A stretch of 64,000 nucleotides of DNA, taken from assembly GCF_030867145.1 (NCBI RefSeq), contig NC_134414.1, positions 76,250,504 through 76,314,503 of the forward strand, in the 5' to 3' direction. Source of the stretch: Opisthocomus hoazin. Lineage: Eukaryota; Chordata; Aves; Opisthocomiformes; Opisthocomidae. Of this stretch, positions 31,811 to 43,400 are shown in pieces; the first letter of the stretch is position 1, and every line of letters starts with the position of its first letter. Position numbers and translations under genes: made by a program. The notes under the pieces are model-generated. The model was not told the origin of the DNA. It did no database searches and saw only the letters and a list, made by a program, of their open reading frames with translations.

Positions 31811-34800
31811 GTTGCCAGGCTGCACCAGCCATATGTTTTCCTATAGCTCCTTCTGTTAAAAGTAAAGATCTTCTTTTTCTGGTGCTGTGACGTGTTTTTT
31901 TCAGGGAGTGTTTATAACAAATGAATGCAAGTCAAGTTTACATCAAGTATTAACCTTACCCTTCTGGCTTTTCACAGCATCGCTCATTTTCTTTACACAT
32001 GAGTTATTTGTACAGCAACATGAATGTGCATGACAGCGCCAAGATATCAGGAAATACAGTTTCTGCCCTATGGGTTGACGGAACATAAGGTAGAGAGAAA
32101 GAGAAGCAAAGGACTAGGGAAGCAAGGAAGACTTATGCTTTTGTAAGGTCTTCAGTTCGCTTGCTTTCCCAATGTGCAGCTGTTGGTTTGTAACCACATC
32201 AACCAAGAGGATCATCTGACAAGTCATGACTCAGACACTATTGAAGTTGAGTATAATTAGACAGGGTTTCTGCTTTTGAGCTTCAAAAAAAAAAAAATCA
32301 GCTGCTTTGATTACCATTTTGTGCATCTTTTTTCCAATCTCTGTGCTTTGCTTTCAAGATTGTGCGAATATTTTTGAGAATATGGAAGTGATTTTGAAAT
32401 ATAAGATGCTTTTTGAATTAGTAGTAGTTCCCAATGTGCAAGTTAGGCTGAAATTAAGAGGCAGAGGATGCCTAAGAAATTCAAAATCATTTAACAAATA
32501 AGGTACCTAAGACAGACGTAGGCACGTTTTGTCATTAAAATGTAAGTAAAGTTCTATTTCTGCCCATACCAGCAACACTGACTTTTAACTAGTGACACAG
32601 ATGATCAAGAAGACCATCTTAATTTGGTCAACATATTTGGAAATGGGAAAAATATTCTACCTTGAATATGTAGTGGTATTAACGAGTAACTTTGCTGAAA
32701 GCGGTAGAGTGAAGCATGGGTTTAAAACCAGTCTGAGAAGAAATCTCAGATGGTTATAATTGGAGACAGAAGAAATAACTGTTATAATTTTATTTAAGAT
32801 AGGACACGTGAACAGTCTCCTAGAAGTACCTAATTCTCTTGGCTGACTGCAAAGGGGTTGTAGGGTGATTATCTCAGATGTCTCATTTTTGACCTCTAAG
32901 TTAGGACAGATCAGTCCTGTCCCTAAAGTCGTGCTCAGTCCCCTGGGGAAGCAAGATCAAGCTTGAAGCTGAGTTGAGGTTAAATCCTAGTAAGAGCTCC
33001 TGTTATACCTGCAGGCAAGATATACATTTCTTGTCTTACATGTTCCTTGTCCTATGGTGTGTTGCATCCCTTTTTCCCAGACCGTCCTAGTCTTTCATAT
33101 TTTAAACAGAAGTTCTTCAGGACAAGGACTGCCTCTAGTGACAGCCCTCAGTACAGCGTTTGCTGGGACTGCAAAGTACCCCTGTAGTGGAAATTCTAGC
33201 ATGTCTCAGGAAGAAGACATTGAAGTAAAAAATAAAAGGTAGTGCAAAAAGCAAAAGAGACGGATGGTACAACTGCTTCTGTGCTGCCAGCCCGCTGTGA
33301 GGGAAGTGCCCCTCGGCTCCTGCTGTATGAACCTTTCTCTTTTTTTCGATGTTATGTCGGCACTCATGTCTTGCAACAGTCAGGAGTTTCTAGAGGATGT
33401 GCAACTACTTGGTTCCCTGTCGGTTAAGCAGGACTATAAAAGCACAAGTCGACAATGCTGCCAGTTCCATGAAACCAAAAGGCAGCAAATTCCAATCTTG
33501 TAAACAAAAAGCATTTTATATGCAGCGTACATAAAAAGAACTTACTGCCACAGACTGTCGCCGAGGCCAAGGTTGTAAGGAGACATACGACACTTTCAAC
33601 AATCACAGAAATATCTACAGTTAATGCAGGAAAGGAGAAATTTAGAAGGCGTATAAGTGCTGCTTCAGCTTACACAATCTATTAATGATGGATGAGACCT
33701 TTTTGGGGAGTGTTTCCTCGGAAGTAGCTAGTCTCGGTCACCCTCAGGCAGGAATATCTAGACCATAAATCTGATCAAACATAGCAATTTCCGTGTTGCT
33801 CACTTGCACCCAACAGAGTCTGCTGACTTCAAAGTGTGCGAAGCATTTGGTCTAAAAGCACGTTATCCGTCACCGGCACAGAAGAAGTGCATTCATTCTG
33901 TGGTGGGGTGAAAATTTGCCCAACGGGCCATTGGCTTGCAGGCCAGCAATGCATACAGCTGGGTAATGAGGCGCTGGTGGACAAGACCCTGCGTTCGTTG
34001 CTGTGCTGTCGCATGCCTAAAAAGATCCTTGATTTTGAAATTCACACACCTCCTGCTCTTCCTTTTACTTCTTTGCTCAAAATCCAGTGCAAACTTCCTC
34101 TCTCATCCTGACTATTTATAAGTATACATAGAAACAAATGTTTTGTAAAGATGTGAGAGACTTTCTGCTTTATTCCCAGGGGCAAATAAAGCCTTTTATT
34201 TTTAGCCCAGTTTCCTAAGGAAATGGCACTGATGCAATCACATTGTCTATTTGTCTGTCTATCAAATCAGCCCCCTTCCCCCCTTCCCTCCCCCCATCAA
34301 CTTCTCACCGTTAATCTTTTCCAGCCAGATCTGACAGAAAGGCAAAATTCTTTCAAAAGTGTTAAATGCACCTAAGCCTCATGAGAATCAGTGGCTGGGC
34401 CGGAGGGGATGATCATTAGTCCTCTCACCGGAGAAGTGAGTGCTGGCTGAATTCAGCGGGCAGGCAGCCGCATGCTGGCAGGTCAGGTCACCTTGTGCGC
34501 GGCTGTAACGCTGCCGTGACACACGGTGTCTACCGAAGGTGGAAGAGCGAGAGGGACAGGGGTGGCAGTTCAAGAGATACCTCCGGAGGGGCTCTCTTGG
34601 GTATGTGGCAGTATTTCAGGGGTGGGGAGAGAGCGGTGGCACAGGGGGAGCGGGGAAGGAGAGGGGTTGTTGGATGTGTAGGAGGCAGGGGTCAGAGCGT
34701 GCTTGGGGTTTTTCTTTATATCCCAGAGGGACTGAATGTCAGGATCATGTTCTGGGGAACTTCTCAGTGGTGGCTCAAGGAACGGGGTGGAAAAGCAGTG

Positions 34801-37479
34801 CGGAGACAGTGCTAGAGAAGTGGTCATCACCGGCTTTGTCGTTACCTGAAAAGTCTTTCCCAGGTAGTTGCTGTCATGGAGAATAACATTCACTGGAGAA
34901 AAAAGGACAGGTTCACATCTAAGCAGTGATTTCATAAACCCCTTGCAAGTGCATGTGCTGCCTCAAATGGAGAGCACAGATTTGCCCACGTGTTAAGGTG
35001 TGGGCAGTCTCTGAGTTTTTCCAGTGTCACGAACATAGCAAGTGTATTCAGACGAAGGCAGAATCCCAGCCTGTCCCCTGGCTGCCTGACCACCTGCCTG
35101 TTTGACTGTAAGGTATGGTCCTAACCAGTGTGTGTGTTTCTGTGTTGAAGGGAAGTATGTAACAGAAGTATTTATTTACTCTACCTCTGTTTGCAGTGAT
35201 GTCTGGAAAATAGCCCAGATGCCTGGAAAATAGTCTTAGGTAAAGCTGAGATTGTAAGTCTAGTGAACTTGAGTTCATGTTTCCACTGTGAAATATATAT
35301 TCTCTTATATTTCAGTGTCACAGCATTGTCCCCAGTGACCTATATTTTAAGCCTCAGTGGCAATGGAAGCATGTTGGAGTTGTGTAGCATGATGCCACAT
35401 TATGGGAGAAGGACACACAGCTAAAAGGAAAAGCAGTTTTGTTTTTTTAAAAGCTTCTCCAACTTAATTTGACATCTGCTAATGCCTTCCAAACACCCTT
35501 ATTGTAATGTTTGAGAATTACTTTTATTATGGAAAAATTGGTAAGATCACTTAAGAGACTAAGCTTCCTTTAGTTCCTCCCTATTCAACAATATGCTGGT
35601 CAGCAGATAATGTTTAAACATCTTTTTATCAAAGACGTAAGGTCTCGTGTCACAGCTCTGGGAAGCAGCTGCTTCTGTTTGGAAATTCCAGCAAGTCAGT
35701 ACCTTAAAAATCTATCCAAACCAGTACTGGTGACATGCATTTTCTTCAGGTGCCCTACCCTTCTTCATTAAACCTGTGCTACTTGTTTCCTGAATTCTTT
35801 CAAGCCTAAATCTGAAGTATCTGAGTGTCTGGAAAATACTGTCTTGCAGGGGGTTCGGAGCAGGCTAATGGGTGGAGACGAGATAAAAGAGATACTGCAG
35901 AAGCAGTAACCCTGTTGTGATGAACAATGTAAATAAGAAAATTCTTCCCTCCCTACCCCCCAACAAAAAAAAGAAGCTTTCTGAGTAGAGGGCGCAGAAT
36001 GCAGTTTTCTGTTTAGATAAGATGACAGGGCATGAATCTTTTGGTGGGGGAAGAAAGGTTCCCCGTCCTTCTGCAAACGCTTAGTGATCTTGGACACAGA
36101 TCCAAATTTTTTTGAGTGTAGTTGGCCTTGGAGTGCATGGGAAAGGGAGAAGAGTCAAGAGGTACCTAGAGCATGAAACTCTTCCTCTCACATTCACAAA
36201 TTGTGATGCACACAATTGCACAACCATGCCACTTACAGTATAGAGGTACGAGACCGTGTGGCATCCCTGATTTCTCTTGCTGTCCCTGCTTATCACAGAA
36301 GATTGGCATCCTTAACTGACACCCTCACAGAAGTTGTGAAGGTGCAGAGTGATGTGCTAACACAAATGGCACGGAGCGCACTGGCATCCAAACCAGTTTG
36401 AAGGCTGGGCCATTTTGCCTTCAGCAACTGAAACCATTCTGCCAGTATTTAATATATAATTAAACCTTCTTTTCCCACCAGGTGATCTGACCTCGTCATA
36501 TAACTTTGTGTGCGAGGACAGAAGATGGTGAGGTGGGTCAAATAATGTAATAATGGGCAGAAACGTTCTATTTGGAAATACATTATTGGAAATTAACTGA
36601 GTCCCTTCTCCAAAGGGGAAACCCTGGCTTTCCTCGGGACCCTCATTTCATGCGTTATGCATCCCGTGCTTGTGTCCATAAATGTTTCCCTGTGACCAGT
36701 CACCTTCTGCAGATCTGTGCCCCTGACTGCCAATCATTCCCGCGTTTCTTGCAGAGATCACTCCAAGGGCACACGCATGCAGCCAGCGTAGCTGGAGAAG
36801 TGCACTCTCCCTCAGCCAGCTACTGTTTCATGTGTATCAGCCACCGGAGCCTGTGGTTTGGCATCAGCAACCACAGCACACACATCTTACTATCACAGCA
36901 TTAGAAGTTGTCTAATCAACACGAAAATGGTTACCTAAGGCTGGTGCAGCCATACCCCGGTCAGCAGTGATGACCCATTTGGGCCCTGATCCCCCTCCCT
37001 GGTTTATTGCAGTACCTGTGGGTCGGAGCAAGCTCTTCACGGGGCTCCATGAAGGCAGCTTTCCCTATGCAATACCTCTGTAGCTGCTGCTCATCACCCG
37101 TGCTCTAGATCTGGATGCAATTTCACAACCCTGTGGCACCAGAGACCTCAGCTGGCAGGGGCTGAGGCAAACAACAGCTGTCTCCCTGCTGCTACGTCAG
37201 CAGCACCATTTCTTTGCCAGGAACTATCGCTGTCAAGTAAGGGTTAAAAAAATGACTGCTGAAATGCCCTTCATGGCCAGAGCCTTCTGTGTGCATCCTT
37301 CTGAAATAACATCACAGTCCAAAACAGGAACAGCTCATTCACTGGTGCAGGATCCATGCCTGGGCAGCAGCTGGAGATGACACAAGGGAGAAAATCCTGA
37401 ATCAAAAGTATTTTATTTTTGGTAGTTTAATAATGGGCTAGGAACGCCTGTGAGCAGGAGTTGGGGAAAGACAAACACG
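31811..37479. other. Intergenic, no recognised gene
   Basis: This is 5.7 kb of mostly unique sequence. GC-rich patches occur at about 34380-34700, and short C-rich or A-rich runs are scattered. I see no exon, RNA gene or repeat that I can name. Confidence 0.6.
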
Positions 37480-37850
37480 TCTTTCCGCAGCACGCGGTGA
37501 AGCAGTTCCTTTGGTAGCCCATACTGGCGACGCTTTGAAGCCCTCCTTTGTGGCTACCCTCCCAAAACTCCTCGTGTGGACGTGCGTACAGAACGGTGAA
37601 TCAAATGTGCGCTTTCGGGCACGTTTGGTTTGTCTGGATATCCACGCCCACGTATGTAAGCCAGGGTAGATCCTACAGCGAGAAGCGGGCAGAGGTCTGA
37701 CTTGCCAGAGCTGCGAACGTGCGGCGGAACTGAAAGCGTCAGGTCTGCCGAGTCCAGGGGCTGCTTCTCAGCCCAAAAAGGGCAGAGCGGGAACACCGCT
37801 GGCTTAATTTCAGTTCCCCGTTAGTTCACAGCTTTCTCCGCGTAGGTATC
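37480..37850. promoter_or_regulatory. Intergenic CpG-rich patch
   Basis: CpG is clearly denser here than in the flanks over about 370 nt, in otherwise CpG-poor intergenic DNA. It has no coding match. It could be an enhancer, an unannotated promoter of a non-coding transcript, or a young insertion that has not yet lost its CpGs. Confidence 0.35.
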
Positions 37851-38899
37851 GAAAGTGCCTGTGCGGATGTCAGTGTTCCTGTATTTTCTCAGACGTGTTC
37901 TGTGCCTTTCGGAGGTGGCATGCCCCAGCAAGCTCCTCGCTTTGCAACACCCTTCCTCTGGCCAGAAGGAGTTGCTGCAGCTTCCACAGGCCGTGCTGGG
38001 GCAGAGTAAACTTCATGCCACTTTGGCAAAAGGTAGTTGGGCTGAGAGCTGCTGCAGGGTAGTCTGACAGCAAGAAAACGCTTCTGAAAATGCTCTTTTG
38101 TTAAGGTCCTGGGTCTTGTTCCAAGAGAACGTAAGCACTTCCGAGACAAGCCACCGTGTCCTTCAGCAGGCTTAATCTGTAGCGCAAATGGATCAGCTCA
38201 CATACAGCCACCACTGTGAGTACAACCTTGTAAAAAGCAGCAGAGAAGTGTCAATACTGTACTTGGATAAATGGTTTCAACAAGAAAAATTGAGTTTGCT
38301 CAGTGCAGTTTATTTATGATCTGAACATTCAGAACATTTAAAACGTCTACTTGATCAACAAAAGAAGAAATCAGCTCTGTGTTTACACAGTCTTGTACCA
38401 GCCTCCCCGTTCCCAGTAACTCTTAAACCTGTGGCTAATTTCAATGAAAAGAGAGAGAGGGGCAGCAGCCTGGAAGAGACAGAGCTTTACAAGCTCCATC
38501 AGCGTGAAGCTTGGTGGAGAAAGGCTCTGCTGTGGAGTCCATCCTCATTTTTGCCCTTCGGTCTCCCAGGTCTAACCAATTTTCATGCTCTCACCTCTTG
38601 GCCAGCCTGCAGCTGTGTAGGACTGGCCGGCCGCAGGACGGAGCCCTTGGGAGGGAGCCGGGGACCATGCTAGAGAGAGGAGAGACAGGAGGCACTGTGG
38701 GAAGCGGGGACTGGAGACGTCAGGGCAACATGGGGATCTGGGGAGGGGGGAATTGCGAGACTGCTGTGGCAAGAGAAGGCAGAGGAGAGCAGAGGCTGTG
38801 ACAGGTTTTGCTGGTTCTGCTGCCCACGAAATCCTCTTCTTTGACATGTGAAAGGAATGTGAAGGTGCAAGACAATGGGAATTAATAAATAATCAGTAA

Positions 38900-39030
38900 T
38901 ACTCAGTGCTTTTCAATTCCAAGTGTTTTATAGAGATTAATGAACCTTCACGAGCTGTTGGGGAGGTATTTAAGCTATATTCCATTTTCAGAGATAAGAA
39001 GATGAAAGCTCTGGCTGAAGTCCAAAGTTT
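38900..39030 (+). mobile_element. MIR-like ancient SINE relic
   Basis: The order of words is that of the MIR core: a GTGTTTTATAGAGATTAATG-like stretch (38923-38942), then GGGGAGGTATTTAAGC (38960-38975), then TCCATTTTCAGAGATAAG (38981-38998). This matches the MIR pattern of terminal ATTAATCCTCACA, TGAGGTAGGTA and CCCCATTTTACAGATGAGG. It is strongly decayed, and the ends are approximate. Confidence 0.5.
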
Positions 39031-40298
39031 TCAAAAGCAGAAACTACTTTTAAGAGCTCCCCTTGACCCTCAGCACCAGAACTCCAAAGGGATTGATTTC
39101 ACAGCTGCCGTCGTTGTCAACTATACTTGTTTTGTCCACTGTGCAGTTACTTCTGCAAAGATAAGTCCAAACCTGCGCACTCAAAAGCAGCAATAGCTTC
39201 TGAAAATTCAGGCTGTGCTGGCTCGCTGGGTTTTCCCAAAGTGTATAAGGAGAGGCTGGTTCATGAGAGAAACAGATATGTTAAAATGTTTTAATTTGTC
39301 GCTATTGCACCATGACAAGAACGGAGACAAAGAATTTGCAGACTTAAGACACTTACAAAAAGAGCAAAGAAAAACAAAGTTTAAAAGAAAAGACTTCCAA
39401 GTAAACCCATTCATCTGTGCAAATTGCAGGGGAAGTGGAGCGTGTTTTCAAATCTTCCTACATCTCCCGTAAAGACCATGCAGATGGCTTGGGTGTATTT
39501 CTGTAAGTGTGTGATGAATATTTTATTCCTGAAAGGAACAGAAAACATGGACGTGCATGTAGTTACCAGCTTCGCTGAAGTGAGGGCGAAACAGTGCAGG
39601 ACTTGTTTAGAAACCGTGTGAACTGGTAGTCCAGAGAAGAAAAAAAAATATTTTGTTTGTAGCAGCATAATAAAAAAAGGGAAAGAGTTACAGTTATTTT
39701 CTTTGGAACGATGCATTCCCAATTTTAATTGTTCTGTGGCCATGTTTGTTTCAAAGACTAATGTCTTGTTTGCCTACCTGAAAAAATATGGGTGGTGAAA
39801 AAGCCTCCAAATTCTGTAGAAATGGAGGGCGCTGCGTTTAAATTAGCCAGCAGCCAAAACAGGAGGAAATTTCAGAGCTTTCACACAGAATATAGCAGCT
39901 AGGCAGAAGCAGAAAAGCAGTACTGATCAAAGGGAGCAGGTTCAAACCCAGTCCTAGGCATGCGCAGCACAGTTCCTACCCAGCGATACGAGCGATGTGC
40001 CAAGCACAGTCTCAGCATAACCTTGAGTGTCATAGCAGATCAGTGGGAAGATGTAAGAATCACATCAGAAATGCTCCTTTGGGGATCCCCAGTGCACAAA
40101 CATGAGTCCAAATTTGCCAGAAAATATAACCTTAACGGGTATCTCCAAGGTGCTCACATACACATTTCAAAATTTGTCTCAAAGCGCTGACACTTCTGTG
40201 ACAACCGGGTTTGCGCTGTGACACGGTTTTGCCACTCTTGCTGCTCCCCGCGGGCGGTTCGAAACCCTCAGGAGGTGAGCAGAAGCGGTGGTTCCTCG
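39031..40298. other. Intergenic, no recognised feature
   Basis: This is unique AT-rich sequence with short chance ORFs. Nothing in it is supported as a gene or repeat. Confidence 0.55.
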
Positions 40299-40424
40299 CT
40301 ACGCCTTCTGCCGCACCGCCGTGCCCAGCCCCGGCACCACCGCCAGCCCCGGCAGCCCCAGCACGCTCACCCCGACGCTGCTCGTAGGGTTGAGCCCTGC
40401 AGTGGACGTGCCAGCTCTCCACAG
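40299..40424 (-). CDS. Possible unrecognised terminal exon
   Basis: I do not recognise this. On the minus strand a good acceptor-like CCTTTTTGGCAG (ending at 40425) is followed by 41 codons and a TAG at 40301-40299. The peptide begins LWRAGTSTAGLNPTSS and then turns into a smooth, hydrophobic stretch (VGVSVLGLPGLAVVPGLG) before a basic end, RQKA. Almost every codon in its second half ends in G or C, which looks like coding bias but could also come from a local GC-rich patch. No upstream exon was identified and no polyadenylation signal is close by. It might be the last exon of an undescribed minus-strand gene, a relic, or chance. Confidence 0.22.
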   Translation of the reverse strand: MWRAGTSTAGLNPTSSVGVSVLGLPGLAVVPGLGTAVRQKA

Positions 40425-43400
40425 CTGCCAAAAAGGTGGGCAGGATTTGAAAAAATGGAAAGCAGTAGAGTTTTATGAGGCTTCAAGCTGGTCATAGGGT
40501 CCCTGTGTGCACAGGGCTGTAAGAAATCCCACGGGACAGGAGTACGGCATCAGACCCCGCTGCGTGTAGGCAGGATGGAGACCATAATGGCTTTAAGCGA
40601 GATGTTACCCTTTCGTGCGTTCCTGTTCTGTAACTCGTGTGCCTGGAGTCATCTCTGACTGAGAAAAAGGCACGGTTAATTCGTGATTTCAAAAAGGCCT
40701 TACTGCCTACATAGACAATATTCTGGGGGACAGAGGTTTGAAGGAAAAACAGGGTAGGCACCTGAAGGAAATCTTTAAAAGAACAAGAACCTGGCTCCAA
40801 GCGCAGCAACGCGAAGTGGAAGCTCTGCCAGCTTTCTAGGCTGCACTTTCAGCGAAGGCAGATTGTGCCCAGATCCAGCCGCAGACAGCTCTGGTAGAAA
40901 TACCACTGCCCATCTTCATATGGAAACAAGATGGGGCACTATAAAGAATTGCTGGCGTAGTTTTGCAGGTGGTTTGGGTTTGTTCCCCCCACCCCCAATC
41001 ACCTAACTACTGCTGAACTCCTGAAGGCTTTTTGATGTTGGAAGATGAATTAGAATGGGGATTTTGGATCAGGAAACAGCCTTGGAGGAAGTTGCTGCTA
41101 ACACTGGCCGCTCCACTTCAGGCTTCCTTTGAGACTGCCTAGCACGAGCGAATGCCAGCAGCTACGCTTTCAGCAGCGTGCTAGTGCAGCAATACCTGTT
41201 TCCTATCACAGTCATTTGCTTTCACTGCTGAAACACCACTGCTCTACAGAAAATTGCAATTAGAAAAGTGGCAGGTCGGAACCTCTGTTTAGGAAGTTTT
41301 GTCCCCTCTGCTCTGGGCTTTTCACCTTGTCACAGGTTATGGAGCCTTTGCATCTTTGCCTCTGATTCTGCCGCCTTTAGTCTTGGCACCGCTAATTTGC
41401 TCTGTTGTTCAAGATCCCGAATCACCAAATTTAATTTCATTACATTCCAAAACATGTGAAAACCACTGCCTGCTTTCTTCATTCTCCTGAAAGAGTGCCA
41501 ATGTGTTTCAGGAGGCCAGCTCTGCCATTCCCACTACACTACAGCGACTATGCCATGCCTAAAATAAATGGTATTCTTGGAATGCAGTTTCCTATATAGG
41601 GCTGGGCATTCCTCTCCTTTCGTACCAGAATAATTTTAGTGTCCTATTTCAATGTCAAGCTGGTTAATATGTAAAAGTCCTGAGAGGATGGGGTTTATCC
41701 ACAGCTATGTCTTTGAGAATGGACATGCCTCTGGGGCGAGGGGTCAGGCCCCTGGAGGACAGGCAGGGAAGGTACCCTGTGCGGTAGTGTGAGAAGTACC
41801 TGCTTCTTTCCATCATGCCAGAAGTCACCACCAGCATCTCCTCTCGGCTTCCCGGGGTCATTACCGACAGGGCTGGGCAAGCTCTGATGAAGAGAGGTCT
41901 TCTGCACTTACTGAAGGTGGGGAGGAAAGCAGGTGTGACTCAGGTCTGGCAGAGTGCAGAAGCATTATTGAGCCCTGGCAGGGGGTGTCAAGTAAATGGC
42001 AGGCAAGTTGTCATCCATTCCTCTGCTGTCCTTTGCAGAAACAGTGACCACGAAGCCCCTGCCTGGGTTTCCCCTCTATCACCTGCATGCTCTGCAGGGA
42101 TTTGCTGTATGTGAGTATAGGGCTAAGGGACTGTTTTTCCCTCCAGTGTTTTGGAGAACTGGAAGTTGAATGAGACAAGAAAAAAGCTGGAGAATTACTG
42201 CCTTAAACCACACGTACGTATTATTTTAATTGCATGTCCTGAGAGGGGCTATCTTCTTGGGAAAAGTTTGTCAAACACCTTGAAATGTGATAGCCCTTCC
42301 AGTGTCACAGTAACTGTGTGGTTCCCAAAAGCGGTTTGGCAGTCCTAAATTGCAGAACTGGGTTTTGCAACTGGAAGTCAGGGAGTGATGCTGGAAGTAA
42401 AACAAGAAGTGGAATCAGCAGCACAAACACTTTGGACATTGCTGTCCTAAATAGTTCACCAAAAGACCTAATACTTGAATGAGTTCAGCCAGTTGAAATA
42501 TAAAGATGCACATTAGAATGCTGGTGACAGGGAAAAAGCTGTGAGATATTATTGCATAAAACTGTGAGTCAAGACCTTTAATGTTACAGTGTTGCCTGTA
42601 GCTTAATTGCACTTGCTCCTGATAGTGTATTATATCTTCACTATTACACAGGCATTAATTTAATCAGAGGTAATAAACGAAACCTCTGGAGTTAATTACA
42701 GGTCATAACAGTTTTGCTACGTTACTAGAGCAGGTGGGAAGACAAAAATGTGGACCCATAATCATTAACTGGCTTTTGCAATCCAGTCATTACAGGAGAA
42801 AGATAATCAAGATTAAATTACTGGAAACATAGCCGAGAATGCTCAGGCATTTCCACAGCAGTTCTCAGTGTGGAAGACCTTGGCTACCTTTGCCACCTCC
42901 TGGATCCTTTCAGGCCCAAATGCATGTTGTGTTTGAATCTGTTTAAAAGATCTAAGGTTTGCAGATTCCCGAGATCTGATATGTCTGGCAGGAGGGGTCT
43001 TTGCAGCGTGGTTTCAATGGAGGCATGCTGCCAGGAGCTGGGAGCTGCATGTGAATTACCGTGATTTCCCCTTGGGCCCTCCCGTTTCTGCCAAATTTGA
43101 AGTGGACTTCTTGCAAGTGAGAAGCAAACATGGCCCCCTTCCAACAGGACAATGGCTGGGAAGGTGTCTGACGTGAAAAACCTTGCAGAGGAGCCTTTCA
43201 AAGCATCTTTAAAAATCCCCTTTTGTAGGGGAGTTCTTGCACTGAAGAAAGTTGTTAGCTGGGCATGGGAGGCAGAGGGCATCTTACCTGGTTGCCTAAT
43301 CTTTCTGATCACAGAGTTACATTAGAAAATAACTCCGTCTTATATAAAATGATTCATCTTACACTATTTCTAAAATGCCTCTAGTCCCTTGGTGCACCAT

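Noticed and set aside
40256-40266. GGTTCGAAACC, resembling a tRNA B box
   Set aside because: There is no matching T-arm stem, no A box at the right distance and no acceptor stem, so this is a chance word.
42884-43312. 142-codon minus-strand ORF in the intergenic region
   Set aside because: It has no recognisable motif, mixed codon use, no splice or polyadenylation context, and a length within chance for 24 kb of sequence.
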